A stretch of 64,000 nt of DNA from Lacipirellulaceae bacterium (GCA_040218535.1 JAVJRG010000005.1:310001-374000), one strand, 5' to 3'; positions 20,190 to 29,535 are shown, numbered from the stretch's first letter. Notes: generated by a model from the sequence alone, not told the origin. Numbers and translations: made by a program.

Positions 20190-21065
20190 TCACGAAGGCT
20201 TCAGAAAGTTCCGCGTCGCACGATACCGCCCATTACCGAGAGTTTTGAGCAGTGCGACCAATTCTCCCTGAGAGTTCACTGCCGCTACTTCGTCTATTTC
20301 GCCCAGCGAAACGTCTGATTTGATCTCTCGACCATGCGAGATCTCTTGCCACTCTTTCTCACCCAGAGTCAGCCGCGGAATTGCTTCGACCGCTCTGATT
20401 GCAGGCAAAAGGTGTGTTTCTAAGGTAGACGGTTCGATCGCATCGGTCGCTAAAGATTCCTCAACCCGAAAACTCCCAATCGCCGTCCTCTCTAGCCCGC
20501 TCATCACTGCTTTCGTGCCCAAAGCTTCAGCCAGATCGCGTCCAATGCTTCTTACGTAGGTCCCGCTGCCGCAATGGATGGTCAACTGAAGTTCGGGGTA
20601 CTCAAATCCATCAACGGTGATTTCGTAGATCTCAACGGGCCGCGCTGCCAACTCGACCTGCTTCCCTTCGCGAGCCAACTTGTAAGCGCGTTGTCCTTGC
20701 TGCTTGATCGCCGAGTAGGCAGGCGGTCGTTGTTGGATCGTGCCAATGAAGGTAGGAAGTACCGCCTCAATCTGCTCAATCGTCGGAATCGGCACATCGG
20801 CATAGTTTGTGATTTCCGTTTCGACATCGTCGCTTGGGCTCGACTGCCCGAGCAAGAATATCCCGCGATAAGTCTTTGGCATCTGTTGAACGTACTGAAT
20901 CAGGCGCGTCGCTCCGCCAAGGCACACCACCAGCACGCCCGTCGCAAGTGGGTCAAGCGTCCCCGCATGTCCTGCTTTCACAGGTTTGACGATCCTCTGC
21001 ACGCGGTTCACCACGTCGCGCGAAGTGCAACCTGCCGGTTTGTTGATATTGAGAATGCCGAACAT
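20190..21065 (-). CDS. truB: tRNA pseudouridine-55 synthase
   Basis: 291 residues; makes pseudouridine 55 in the T-loop of tRNAs. The start MFGILNINKPAGCTSRDVV is typical; the catalytic Asp lies in AGHAGTLDPLATGVL (Asp38). Further family motifs are KTYRGIFLLGQ, RPPAYSAIKQQGQRAYKLAR and CGSGTYVRSIGRDLAEALG. A C-terminal PUA-like segment follows. In many bacteria truB sits with infB and rbfA; here it is alone on the minus strand, ahead of ftsK. Only the short repeat element at 21075-21148 separates it from rsmG. Confidence 0.96.
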   Translation of the reverse strand: MFGILNINKPAGCTSRDVVNRVQRIVKPVKAGHAGTLDPLATGVLVVCLGGATRLIQYVQQMPKTYRGIFLLGQSSPSDDVETEITNYADVPIPTIEQIEAVLPTFIGTIQQRPPAYSAIKQQGQRAYKLAREGKQVELAARPVEIYEITVDGFEYPELQLTIHCGSGTYVRSIGRDLAEALGTKAVMSGLERTAIGSFRVEESLATDAIEPSTLETHLLPAIRAVEAIPRLTLGEKEWQEISHGREIKSDVSLGEIDEVAAVNSQGELVALLKTLGNGRYRATRNFLKPS

Positions 21066-21074
21066 AAGAACTTC

Positions 21075-21148
21075 TGAGCCGAGAAGCGTCAGCTCTCGGG
21101 TTAAAACTTGGTTGCGCTGTCACCCGAGAGCTGACGCTCCTCGGCTCA
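21075..21148. repeat. Inverted repeat, 'gagccgag-agcgtcagctctcggg' family
   Basis: Left arm 21075-21101 and right arm 21122-21148 are 27 bases each and pair with a single mismatch (TGAGCCGAGAAGCGTCAGCT against ACCCGAGAGCTGACGCTCCT and onward). The 20-base loop is AT-richer. Related copies lie at 33749-33813 and, more diverged, at 60737-60815. It sits between divergently read truB and rsmG, so here it cannot be a simple terminator of either. Confidence 0.85.
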
Positions 21149-21250
21149 AGCGTGATGCCGATGAGAGCGACTCTAGCGAGAGAGTTTTATTTGCGCGATA
21201 ATATATGTTGCTGTTCCCATCTCGTATCGCCCTTGATCGAACACTGAAGT

Positions 21251-21928
21251 TTGTCAGAAAACCCTACCACCGACCAGCCGACGCCCGACCCCGAGTTCCA
21301 AAAGCTCACCGAGGCGCTTGCGCACTTTGAGATCGAACTCGAGCCCAGCCAAGTCGAACTGCTCGACCGTTACCGTGAAGTCCTTTGGCGAACCAACGAA
21401 ACGATGAACCTCACGCGGCACACCACGCTGGCAAAGTTTGTCGGGCGCGATGTGGTCGATAGCCTGGAACTCGCCAAGCATATCGAGCAAGGCAATCGAG
21501 TGTTGGACGTTGGCTCTGGTGGCGGCGTGCCCGGTTTGGTAATCGCCATTTGCCGACCGGATCTGAAGGTTAGCGTTTGCGAGTCGACACAAAAGAAAGC
21601 CAAGGCACTATTTGCGATGGTCGAAGAGTTGGGCCTCTCCGTCCCGGTGCTCGCCTGTCGCGCGGAAGAAGCACTTGAACTCTCAACCTACAACACACTC
21701 ACAGCACGGGCCGTTGCGCCGATGGCGAAGCTTCTCTACTGGTTCAACCTGCACTGGGACGCCTTCGAGGAGCTACTGCTAATCAAAGGGCGAAGCTGGG
21801 TCGAGGAGCGAGCTGAAGCACGCCATCGTGGGTTCATGAAACCCTTGGAACTTCGCAAACTGAGCGAATACCCCATGCTGGGTGGCGGCGAGAGCGTTAT
21901 TCTGAAGCTGTGGCGTAAAGAACAGTAG
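21251..21928 (+). CDS. rsmG: 16S rRNA (guanine527-N7)-methyltransferase
   Basis: 225 residues. Class I SAM methyltransferase that modifies G527 in the 16S rRNA 530 loop. Motifs: MNLTRHTT substrate region, SAM-binding VLDVGSGGGVPGLVIA (residues about 83-98), ACRAEEAL, TARAVAPMAKLL and LLIKGRSWVEE. Length is normal. The start is taken as TTG at 21251 because the next in-frame ATG lies about 50 codons in, inside the conserved MNLT segment. It is not next to mnmG or parAB as in many bacteria. Confidence 0.93.
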   Translation: MSENPTTDQPTPDPEFQKLTEALAHFEIELEPSQVELLDRYREVLWRTNETMNLTRHTTLAKFVGRDVVDSLELAKHIEQGNRVLDVGSGGGVPGLVIAICRPDLKVSVCESTQKKAKALFAMVEELGLSVPVLACRAEEALELSTYNTLTARAVAPMAKLLYWFNLHWDAFEELLLIKGRSWVEERAEARHRGFMKPLELRKLSEYPMLGGGESVILKLWRKEQ

Positions 21929-22041
21929 TCACTTGGGGTTTAGCCGCTAAAATCATGGTTTGCGCGGAGCCGAAAGCCCGCCAATCGGGGCCAAAAATTA
22001 GAACCGCAACTACTTCAAAACCGGAACACAAGGACTTACCC

Positions 22042-22407
22042 ATGGCCGACGAAAAGAAAGAAACTGAAGCAGCCGCCCCCGCTGAGGGAAAACCTCAAGA
22101 GCAGCAACGCGTTCAAGTCGACGATTCCGGGGCGGCTTGCTCTTACGCCAACTTTTGCCGCGTGACCGGCACGCCCGAAGAGTTGATTGTCGATTTTGGC
22201 CTCAACTCTCAGCCTTTCGGCGTGCCGTCTGAGCCCGTTCAGATCACTCAGCGGATCGTCACAAATTACTATACAGCCAAGCGGATGCTTCACGCTTTAC
22301 ACCTCTCCGTGCAGCGTCACGAGCAAGCCTTCGGCAAGCTCGAAACAGACGTACAGAAACGCGTTGTGGCTCAGCCAGGGCAACAAGCGGCTCCACAGCA
22401 GTCTTAG
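22042..22407 (+). CDS. DUF3467 protein
   Basis: About 121 residues from the ATG at 22042, chosen over upstream in-frame starts because AAGGA lies 10 bases before it. Low-complexity charged N-terminus (ADEKKETEAAAPAEGKPQEQ), then a compact conserved core: SYANFCRVTGTPEELIVDFG, then PVQITQRIVTNYYTAKRMLHAL and QRHEQAFGKLETDVQKRV. This is the DUF3467 pattern, a small bacterial family of unknown role. It lies 113 bp after rsmG. Confidence 0.85.
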   Translation: MADEKKETEAAAPAEGKPQEQQRVQVDDSGAACSYANFCRVTGTPEELIVDFGLNSQPFGVPSEPVQITQRIVTNYYTAKRMLHALHLSVQRHEQAFGKLETDVQKRVVAQPGQQAAPQQS

Positions 22408-22482
22408 TTTTTTGAAGAATCCTGAAGTTCTGCCAGGATTCTCCGGTATTTCCTTGCATTTGAGCGTGCCTCAGATAGCTTA

Positions 22483-22514
22483 GCGGTATTGCGAAACTGC
22501 TTTCGCAATACCGC
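22483..22514. terminator. Perfect 14-bp hairpin between DUF3467 and PEP-CTERM genes
   Basis: GCGGTATTGCGAAA (22483-22496) pairs perfectly with 22501-22514 around a CTGC tetraloop. A weaker 9-bp hairpin (22416-22424 with 22434-22442) precedes it. Neither has a clear downstream U-tract, so they may be a factor-dependent or read-through terminator of DUF3467, or part of the leader of the next gene. Confidence 0.5.
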
Positions 22515-22579
22515 ACTTCCTTGGTGGCAGTTTCACACACTGTCCTCACAGCAGTCATCTTCGAACCTCCGAGCGCCTG

Positions 22580-23524
22580 ATGCTTTTCCGTTTTGCTTGT
22601 TTCTTTGCAGCCTTAACACTGGCTGCTTTTTCCGCACCTTCAGCATCAGCTTACGTTCCCAACGAATACCAGGCGAACTATGACGAGGGCTACCAATTTG
22701 GCTTTGACAAAGGCCATGAAGTTGGGTGGGGCAAAGGCTATGACAGCGGCGTAACCGACGGGACGGCAGACGGTGAAGAAGCTGGCTTCGATGATGGCTG
22801 GGACACCGCGTATCAACCGGCCTACGACGCCGTCTACAGCGGTGCCTACGAGGTCGGTGCCGCCGAGAGCTACGTCGTAAACTTTGCTGCTGGTTTTCTC
22901 GAAGGCTTCAAAGAGGGTGAGGCTTACACCGAGTATTTGAATTCGAGCGCTACCAACAGCATACGCAACGTAGCCTTTACAAACTTGTTCGGGTCTGGGT
23001 CACTTTATGTAGCGAACCCAGGGTATGGTAGCTGGCCAGGTTCTTCCTCCATCACAATCTATAGTGGCGTCAACATCTACGACTACAATCTCGTCGCACT
23101 AGAGTACGATTGGACAGCCTACTGGTACGACGAAGGCTACGACGCCGGCTATGACGAAGGCGTCGAGGTTGGCGAAGTCGAAGGCTACGACGCGGCCTAC
23201 CAGCCCGCCTTCGATGTTGCTTACGAAGCTGCCTTCATTGAGGGCGAAGTCGAAGGAGCCGAGCAAGGCGAAATCGACGGCATCGATGACGGCTACGACG
23301 ATGGCTGGGATTCGACAGCAACTCTGGGCGAAGACGATGGCTTCATCTACGGCTTCGCTTTCCAACAGGCGGGCGGATCACTCGAAGACTTGGGACTCAG
23401 CCAGCAGCAGATTGCTGCTCTGGAAAGTTACAATACACTGACGAGTGTCCCTGAACCAACGACCGGCCTGCTGGCCCTTGGACTATTCGCCAGTTGTTGT
23501 CTCGTCCGAAGAAAGCACGCCTAG
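22580..23524 (+). CDS. PEP-CTERM secreted protein with Y-x-x-G-Y-x-x-G repeats
   Basis: 314 residues. Signal peptide MLFRFACFFAALTLAAFSAPSASA. Two blocks (residues about 30-115 and 175-265) consist of four-residue periodic motifs: YDEGYQFGFDKGHEVGWGKG, YDEGYDAGYDEGVEVG, DDGWDTAYQPAYDAVYSGAY. The glycine/aromatic spacing recalls the deca-GX3 pattern of Yae1-type and other GX3 proteins, which form packed helices. The C-terminus is a PEP-CTERM sorting signal: SVPEPTTGLLALGLFASCC then VRRKHA, so it is predicted to be processed by an exosortase and released or anchored at the surface. Function unknown; strongly acidic. Confidence 0.85.
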   Translation: MLFRFACFFAALTLAAFSAPSASAYVPNEYQANYDEGYQFGFDKGHEVGWGKGYDSGVTDGTADGEEAGFDDGWDTAYQPAYDAVYSGAYEVGAAESYVVNFAAGFLEGFKEGEAYTEYLNSSATNSIRNVAFTNLFGSGSLYVANPGYGSWPGSSSITIYSGVNIYDYNLVALEYDWTAYWYDEGYDAGYDEGVEVGEVEGYDAAYQPAFDVAYEAAFIEGEVEGAEQGEIDGIDDGYDDGWDSTATLGEDDGFIYGFAFQQAGGSLEDLGLSQQQIAALESYNTLTSVPEPTTGLLALGLFASCCLVRRKHA

Positions 23525-23628
23525 CAGCAACTAAAGCGTGTGTCTGCGGCCTGATTTCGCCGCTGGACTCGTCCAGCGTTGAAGACCCTTACTAATTGAG
23601 TACAACGCGAATTCAGAAACCTGCCGCG

Positions 23629-23967
23629 CTATCCCTGGCTCAGGATGCGGCTCTTCTCCATCGCATCCTCAGCCTTCTGGATGTAACTCATTTCGTTCGT
23701 CCCAGCGTAGGCGCGCTGATAAGTGACGCTCATCGCTGTGAAGCTAAACGGATCCTCCGGGGCAAGCTCGGTGACCTTCTCCGCATGAGCGATCGCCTCG
23801 TCATGCTTTCCCTGCCGCTGTAGCACCACGGCCAAAGCCGAGTGAGCCAGCGTATAGTTCTCATCGATCCCAAGTGCCTCGTTAAGCTTCTCGACGGCTC
23901 CATCCAGGTTGCCTTCGTTCTTCAGCTTGTCGGCTTCGTCATAAAGTTGGGTCAGTTGGTCACTCAT
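23629..23967 (-). CDS. Small tetratricopeptide-repeat protein
   Basis: 112 residues. Contains about two and a half TPR units: LYDEADKLKNEGNLDGAVEKLNEALGIDENY split by helices, then LAHSALAVVLQRQGKHDEAIAHAEKVTELAPEDP. No signal peptide or membrane segment; cytoplasmic protein-binding scaffold inferred. The C-terminal helix (YIQKAEDAMEKSRIL) resembles the tail of similar planctomycete proteins. Transcribed against the PEP-CTERM gene upstream. Confidence 0.85.
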   Translation of the reverse strand: MSDQLTQLYDEADKLKNEGNLDGAVEKLNEALGIDENYTLAHSALAVVLQRQGKHDEAIAHAEKVTELAPEDPFSFTAMSVTYQRAYAGTNEMSYIQKAEDAMEKSRILSQG

Positions 23968-24260
23968 CGGATCGCTCTTTCTGTCTTTCGCTTGGGTTAC
24001 TTCTGGGTCAGAAACCAGTTTAAAACAATGGTGCTAGCTGCGACCAGTGCCGAAAGCTGAGGATTCGCATCTCGACGAAATTCACTACTGCTAGCACTTT
24101 GGGGAATCGTTTTGTTAAGTAACCGCGCGGAAATGCTACCAATCACTAACCCCGCATAACCGGACTGACCGATACCACACGTAGCAAGAGTAACTGCCTC
24201 CCGCGGCAGTTGCCCAACTTTTTGCTACCGCAGCAACTCCTCAGCGAAGGACCCAGCATC

Positions 24261-25112
24261 GTGTCGATCCATCCGACAGCGTTAGTCAGCCCACATGCTC
24301 AAGTGCACAGCGGCGTAGAAATCGGCCCCTTTTCGATCGTGGAAGCCGGGGCGGTTGTCGGACAAGATTCCAAACTGGCTGCTCATGTGACGATCAAGCA
24401 GGGCGTGACGATCGGCCGCGAGTGCCAGATTCACGAGAATGTGGTCGTCGGCGGACTCGCCCAACATACCAATCCGCCGGGTGAACCTGGGAATGTGATT
24501 GTGGGAGAACGGTGCACGCTGCGAGAGAACGTCACCATTCATCGCCCGCTGCACACCGTCAGCGAAACTCGGCTCGGCAACGATTGCTTCCTGATGGCCG
24601 GAGCCCACGTCGCGCACGATTGTGTGGTTGGCAGCAATGTCATCCTGACGAATAACGTCCTCCTGGGAGGCCACGTTCATGTGGGCGACCGTGCTTGCCT
24701 CGGCGGAGCGGTTGCCGTGCATCAGCATTGTCGGGTTGGTCGCCTTGCGATGATCGGCGGTTGTGCTCGCGTCGTCCAAGACGTTCCACCGTTCGTTCTC
24801 ACCGACGGAGAAACGGCTCTCATTGTTGGACTGAATCGAATTGGCCTCCGCCGCGCCGGTTTTGATCGCCATGACGTGAGTAGCCTCAAGGAAGCGTATC
24901 GTCTGATCTACCGTGAAGGCTTGTCTTTCGAGGAGATGATCGAAGCTGTCGAAGAGAAGTTCGCCGGCACCCCCGCCGCGGAGTTCGCTGAGTTCTTCAG
25001 CCACAGCCGCCGCGGTTTCGTCCAAGAACGCCGCAGCCCACCGCGGGCAGCGATCCGCCTGCATCCGGCAGCGGAAAAAGAATCGGTGGAAGGGAAAAGG
25101 CTTGCAGGCTAG
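24261..25112 (+). CDS. lpxA: UDP-N-acetylglucosamine acyltransferase (LpxA family)
   Basis: About 283 residues from a GTG at 24261 with AAGGA 10 bases upstream; this gives the usual start VSIHPTALVSPHAQVHSGV. An earlier in-frame TTG adds 17 unlikely residues. First step of lipid A synthesis. Left-handed beta-helix hexapeptide repeats are obvious (VEIGPFSIVEAGAVVGQDSK, HVHVGDRACLGGAVAVHQ). The catalytic His pair is in MAGAHVAHDC (about residues 116 and 119). The C-terminal helical domain is present (LKEAYRLIYREGLSFEEMI) and somewhat extended (basic tail). Alone here, not with lpxD/fabZ. Confidence 0.92.
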   Translation: MSIHPTALVSPHAQVHSGVEIGPFSIVEAGAVVGQDSKLAAHVTIKQGVTIGRECQIHENVVVGGLAQHTNPPGEPGNVIVGERCTLRENVTIHRPLHTVSETRLGNDCFLMAGAHVAHDCVVGSNVILTNNVLLGGHVHVGDRACLGGAVAVHQHCRVGRLAMIGGCARVVQDVPPFVLTDGETALIVGLNRIGLRRAGFDRHDVSSLKEAYRLIYREGLSFEEMIEAVEEKFAGTPAAEFAEFFSHSRRGFVQERRSPPRAAIRLHPAAEKESVEGKRLAG

Positions 25113-25147
25113 TGGTGCTGAATACCAGTTCAAAGTTCGACTGGCTA

Positions 25148-25864
25148 TTATGAGCCGGTAGTCTTTTTCGCTTCGCCGCGTTTGATGGGGGCCTTGATCT
25201 GCTTTTTCGCTGGGAAATACTTCATGAGCTCTTCTGTGTGAGTCGATTCCTCACCGTCAATTATCTCTTTCGAGGAATACTTCACGAGTCCCCAGCCGGG
25301 AGCGAAGTAAAGCGTTGACGCATATTCGCCCTCAGTTATCCGATAAACCACGCAGCGAAAATTTCCCGCGGGCACCTTCACTTGCTTGTCGGTGCCAAGG
25401 CACTCGACTTGCGTCGGCTCTTCCGCTTCCTCGTCCGCGCGATAGGTCCACTTTTGGCCCGCCTTGGGATTCGACTTGAAGACCAAAAACTGACGATCCA
25501 GCTTAGGTGCGTTTGCATCTTCGTCCAAAAGGATTGTTGCTTCGTGCTGGCCCTGTTTGTCGTTACGTAGCCAGAGAGAGTAGTCACCCTCTTCGTACTG
25601 ATACCAAACCTGCTCGCCTAGCAAGTAAACGCCACGCACGATCGAGACGCTTGCAGAGATCTCTTCCTCAGCCCCGGGTTGCTTGTCCGTCACTCGGTAA
25701 ACCCAACGGCTGCCGAGCGCCATCGGAAAAAGCGAAGCCGAGGACAATCGCTTGTCCTCGGCTTTAGGTGTGCTTTTCGATTCCTTTGCCTGTGCGCTAT
25801 CTGAGGGAAACGCACCGATGAGCAGAGCTACCGAAACGAACCCACACACAACAGCGTTCTTCAT
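25148..25864 (-). CDS. Secreted protein of unknown function
   Basis: 238 residues with a signal peptide (VVCGFVSVALLIGAFPSDSAQA). The mature part has alternating beta pattern and motifs such as LGSRWVYRVTDKQPG, GQKWTYRADEEAEEPTQVEC and RCVVYRITEGEYASTLYFAP, which resemble lipoprotein-like beta-sandwich proteins in which a 'GxxWxY' strand repeats. No known enzyme motif. Tail rich in Lys. It sits between convergent lpxA and the following ppdK gene on its own strand. Confidence 0.75.
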   Translation of the reverse strand: MKNAVVCGFVSVALLIGAFPSDSAQAKESKSTPKAEDKRLSSASLFPMALGSRWVYRVTDKQPGAEEEISASVSIVRGVYLLGEQVWYQYEEGDYSLWLRNDKQGQHEATILLDEDANAPKLDRQFLVFKSNPKAGQKWTYRADEEAEEPTQVECLGTDKQVKVPAGNFRCVVYRITEGEYASTLYFAPGWGLVKYSSKEIIDGEESTHTEELMKYFPAKKQIKAPIKRGEAKKTTGS

Positions 25865-25892
25865 CGAATCTCTCGCAGGCTAAACTTTTCGT

Positions 25893-28562
25893 TTAAGCAC
25901 TCAGCGCCGCTTGGGCAGCTGCCAAGCGGGCAATCGGCACGCGGAACGGGCTGCAGCTCACGTAGTTCAGACCAACGCTTTGGCAGAACTGGATGCTCTC
26001 GGGGTCGCCGCCATGCTCGCCGCAGATGCCGCACTTGAGGTTCTTCTTCGCCTCGCGGCCCTTCTTCACGCCCATTTCGACCAACTGGCCCACGCCCGTC
26101 GAGTCGAGGGTCTGGAACGGATCACGCGGCAGGATTTCTTCGCTCAAGTAGTCCGGCAGGAACGTGTTGATGTCGTCACGGCTGTAGCCGAACGTCATCT
26201 GCGTCAGGTCGTTCGTGCCGAAGCTGAAGAAGTCAGCATGCTCGCCAACTTGGTCAGCGGTCAAAGCGGCACGAGGAATCTCGATCATCGTGCCGACCAG
26301 GATCTTCAAGTCGCCTTTACTCTTCTTCGCTTCCTGAGTCTCCTTGATGACTTCCTTCACACGGTCGCTCAGCAATTTCAGCTCAGCGGCAGTGCCAACC
26401 AGCGGAATCATGATCTCCGCTTGAGCATCAATGTTCTTGCCTTTGCATGCGATGACCGCTTCGGTGATCGCTTGCACTTGCATATCCAAAATCTCTGGAT
26501 AGGTAACCGCCAAACGGCAACCACGATGGCCCAGCATTGGGTTTGCTTCGTGAAGTGCCGCGACGCGGCTGCTGATTTCGTTGGCCTTCACGCCCATCCG
26601 CTTGGCCAAATCTTGTTGGCTCTTGGCATCGTGCGGCAGGAACTCGTGCAGCGGTGGATCCAGCAAACGAATCGTAACCGGCAAGCCCTTCATCGCGGTG
26701 AAGATGCCAATGAAGTCCTTGCGTTGGACCGGCAGCAACTTCTTGAGCGCCTTCTTGCGGTCTGCTTCGTTCGTGGCGAGGATCATCTCACGCATCGCCA
26801 TGATGCGATCGCCCTCGAAGAACATGTGTTCGGTACGGCAAAGTCCGATACCTTGTGCCCCGAACTCGCGAGCCTTCTTCGCGTCAGCCGGTGTGTCGGC
26901 GTTCGTGCGGACGAGCATCTTGCGGTACTTGTCGGCCCAGCCCATTACCGTGGCGAAATCGCCGGAAAGTTTTGGCGTCTGAGTGTCGACTTCACCGGGC
27001 ATCACTTCGCCGGTCGAGCCGTCGATCGAAAGCGTGTCCTTGTGGGTGAACTTCTTGCCGTTCACCTTGATGGTTCGCTTCTTCTCGTCGATCTCGATTT
27101 CACCCGCACCGGCAACGCAGCAACGTCCCCAACCACGGGCGACCACAGCCGCGTGGCTGGTCATGCCGCCCGTGCTAGTGAGAATACCAGCGGCCGAGTG
27201 CATGCCGTCGATGTCTTCAGGGTTGGTTTCCTTGCGTACGAGCAGCACCTTCTCACCTGCGTGAGTCCGCTCGACGGCCTCCTCCGCGGTGAAGGCGAGC
27301 TTGCCAACGGCGGCACCTGGTGAGGCCGGCAAACCGCGAGTGAGGATTTCGGCCTTCTTCTTGGCTGCGGGGCTGAAGCTCGGGAGCAACAATTGCGTCA
27401 AGTCGCCCGCTGGGATGCGTAGGACAGCCGTCTTCTCGTTGATCAGCTTCTCCTTGACCATGTCGCAGGCAATCTTCACGGCTGCTGCACCGGTACGCTT
27501 ACCGTTGCGAGTCTGCAGCATGTAGAGCTTGCCTTTCTCGATGGTGAACTCGATGTCCTGCACGTCCTTGTAGTGCTTCTCGAGCTTGTTCTTGATCTTC
27601 AGCAGCTCCTCGTAGACCTTCTTGTTCCACTTGGTCATTTGCTTCACGGGCTGTGGAGTTCGAATGCCGGCAACCACGTCTTCGCCCTGGGCGTTGATGA
27701 GGAACTCGCCGTAGAACTCGTTCTTGCCGGTCGACGGATCACGCGTGAACGCGACGCCCGTGCCCGAGTCTTCGCCCATGTTTCCGAAGACCATCGATTG
27801 CACGTTGACCGCGGTGCCGAGCAAGCCGGTGATGTTCTCCACCTGGCGATAGCGAACCGCACGCGACTGCATCCAGCTCTTGAAGACCGCTTCAATGGCC
27901 AGCTCCAATTGATCAACCGGGTCTTGCGGGAAAGGCTTGCCGTAATGCTTCTTGAAGACCTTCTTGTACTCTGCACAAAGCTTGACCATGCCTTCGGTCG
28001 GCACGTCGGTGTCTTCCTTCGCACCGTACTGCTTCTTAATCTTGTCGAAGGCGACTTCAAAGTGATGGTGATCGACATCGCAAACGACGTCGCCATACAT
28101 GTTGATCAGGCGACGGTAGGCGTCGTAAGCGAAACGCTCGTTGCCGGTGGCGTTGGAGAGTCCAACGACCGATTCGTCGTTGAGGCCCAAGTTAAGAATC
28201 GTGTTCATCATGCCCGGCATTGAAACGGCTGCACCGGAGCGAACCGAAACCAACAGCGGCTCTTTATTGTCGCCGAACTTTTTGCCCAGCTCCTTCTCCA
28301 GCGTCTTGATGTTCTTGCGAACTGCATCCATCAATCCCGCGGGCAGCTTCTTCTTGTTCTTGTAGTAAAGGTCACAAACTTCGGTGGTGAGCGTGAAACC
28401 TGGAGGGACCGGCAGTCCGATGCTGGTCATCTCAGCCAGGTTGGCTCCTTTGCCGCCCAGCAACTGCTTATCTTTGCCGTTGCCTTCGGTCTTGGTCGAA
28501 CCGAAGTAGTAGGTCATCTTAGGGGCACGACTAGGTTTCTTGTTTGTGGCTTTCTTAGCCAT
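25893..28562 (-). CDS. ppdK: Pyruvate, phosphate dikinase
   Basis: About 889 residues from the ATG at 28562, chosen because GGAAGGTAA lies 8 bases upstream. Interconverts pyruvate + ATP + Pi with PEP + AMP + PPi. N-terminal ATP-grasp (LLGGKGANLAEMTSIGLPVP, SVRSGAAVSMPGMMNTILNL), central swivelling domain with the phospho-His in GGMTSHAAVVARGWG, and C-terminal TIM barrel with GTNDLTQMTFGYSRDD and CGICGEHGGDPESI. All catalytic residues present. Not adjacent to the PPDK regulatory protein. The basic Lys-rich N-terminus (KKATNKKPSRAPK) is an unusual extension but short. Confidence 0.97.
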   Translation of the reverse strand: MAKKATNKKPSRAPKMTYYFGSTKTEGNGKDKQLLGGKGANLAEMTSIGLPVPPGFTLTTEVCDLYYKNKKKLPAGLMDAVRKNIKTLEKELGKKFGDNKEPLLVSVRSGAAVSMPGMMNTILNLGLNDESVVGLSNATGNERFAYDAYRRLINMYGDVVCDVDHHHFEVAFDKIKKQYGAKEDTDVPTEGMVKLCAEYKKVFKKHYGKPFPQDPVDQLELAIEAVFKSWMQSRAVRYRQVENITGLLGTAVNVQSMVFGNMGEDSGTGVAFTRDPSTGKNEFYGEFLINAQGEDVVAGIRTPQPVKQMTKWNKKVYEELLKIKNKLEKHYKDVQDIEFTIEKGKLYMLQTRNGKRTGAAAVKIACDMVKEKLINEKTAVLRIPAGDLTQLLLPSFSPAAKKKAEILTRGLPASPGAAVGKLAFTAEEAVERTHAGEKVLLVRKETNPEDIDGMHSAAGILTSTGGMTSHAAVVARGWGRCCVAGAGEIEIDEKKRTIKVNGKKFTHKDTLSIDGSTGEVMPGEVDTQTPKLSGDFATVMGWADKYRKMLVRTNADTPADAKKAREFGAQGIGLCRTEHMFFEGDRIMAMREMILATNEADRKKALKKLLPVQRKDFIGIFTAMKGLPVTIRLLDPPLHEFLPHDAKSQQDLAKRMGVKANEISSRVAALHEANPMLGHRGCRLAVTYPEILDMQVQAITEAVIACKGKNIDAQAEIMIPLVGTAAELKLLSDRVKEVIKETQEAKKSKGDLKILVGTMIEIPRAALTADQVGEHADFFSFGTNDLTQMTFGYSRDDINTFLPDYLSEEILPRDPFQTLDSTGVGQLVEMGVKKGREAKKNLKCGICGEHGGDPESIQFCQSVGLNYVSCSPFRVPIARLAAAQAALSA

Positions 28563-28771
28563 GACGGAGTTACCTTCCAAAAAACAGGGGCAAGTTTGTG
28601 TATTACTAGCTATGTTCTAATAGTGAGGCGACGCCCGGTCATAAGGAACCAAGAACCGTCGCAAAAGGGATGCTGTAGAGAGCCCGCGTGGGCCGAAAAT
28701 CGAACCAGATACCGTATCTGCCCTAGGCGGAATCGTCAACCGGGCGACCAGCCAAGTACGCCTGTAACGCC

Positions 28772-29368
28772 GTGAAACAAGACATGTCGAGCCGCCCTCC
28801 GAACTCCACATCCGACGGTACAGGCAACGTCGCACCGGTGGGGATCGTCTTCGAGCTTGCTCTCGGCCTGGCTGGGGCACTGCTAGCCAAATGGTACGGC
28901 TTGCCGATCCGCGAGTGGCTTACTCCTGAATCTGGGGATCTCGTGCGCGGCGTGCTGGCGACCCTTCCGATGCTCGCCCTGTTTGCCGCCACGATGGTGA
29001 TCGCCTGGGGGCCGCTGGTCCGTCTCCGCGAGCGAGTTCAGGGCTTCGTGAGCGAGCTGTTTGCCGAGTCGAACTTGCCCCAACTAGCCGCCCTGGCCCT
29101 GGCCGCCGGCGTCGGCGAAGAAATCCTCTTCCGCGGAGCCATCCAACCCATCGTCGCCGAGTGGACCAGTCCCGTGCTGGCTCTCGTCATCGCCAGCTTC
29201 CTCTTCGGCGCCGTCCACGCGGCGACCCCAACGTACTTCATCGTGGCGACGTTGGTGGGGATGTATCTCGGCTGGTTGTTTCAGCAGTGGGAAGATCTCA
29301 GCGCGCCGATCATTGCCCACGGGTTGTATGACTTTGTAGCGCTGTGGTGGTTGAGGAGTAAGACGTAG
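28772..29368 (+). CDS. CPBP-family intramembrane metalloprotease
   Basis: About 198 residues; GTG at 28772 or ATG at 28784 (MSSRPPNSTSDG). Hydrophobic throughout with several membrane helices. Motif 1 of the CPBP (CAAX protease/bacteriocin-processing) family is GVGEEILFRGAIQPI; the second His motif is FLFGAVHAATPTYFIV and the third PIIAHGLYDFVALWW. Family members are glutamic-type intramembrane proteases that process lipoproteins or prenylated peptides. Divergent from ppdK; the substrate is unknown. Confidence 0.88.
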   Translation: MKQDMSSRPPNSTSDGTGNVAPVGIVFELALGLAGALLAKWYGLPIREWLTPESGDLVRGVLATLPMLALFAATMVIAWGPLVRLRERVQGFVSELFAESNLPQLAALALAAGVGEEILFRGAIQPIVAEWTSPVLALVIASFLFGAVHAATPTYFIVATLVGMYLGWLFQQWEDLSAPIIAHGLYDFVALWWLRSKT

Positions 29369-29535
29369 CGTGGGCTGTGCCAATTTAATTACTTAGCAGA
29401 GTTCGGAGTTTCAGCTGAGGCACTTTGCCTAGTCCGCCCACCGCAATGGGTTTATATTGGATTCTCCTTAATAAGCCAGCTTATCTTGGAAATTTCCAAC
29501 TAATAACGATTTATCCGACTGGGAGACAAAGCTAG

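Noticed and set aside
19945-20193. 82-codon minus-strand frame between ftsK and truB
   Set aside because: Spans the inverted repeat, has no ribosome site and no protein-like hydrophobic pattern.
25911-27323. 470-codon plus-strand frame opposite ppdK
   Set aside because: Antisense of a strongly conserved gene with high third-position GC; no protein-family pattern.
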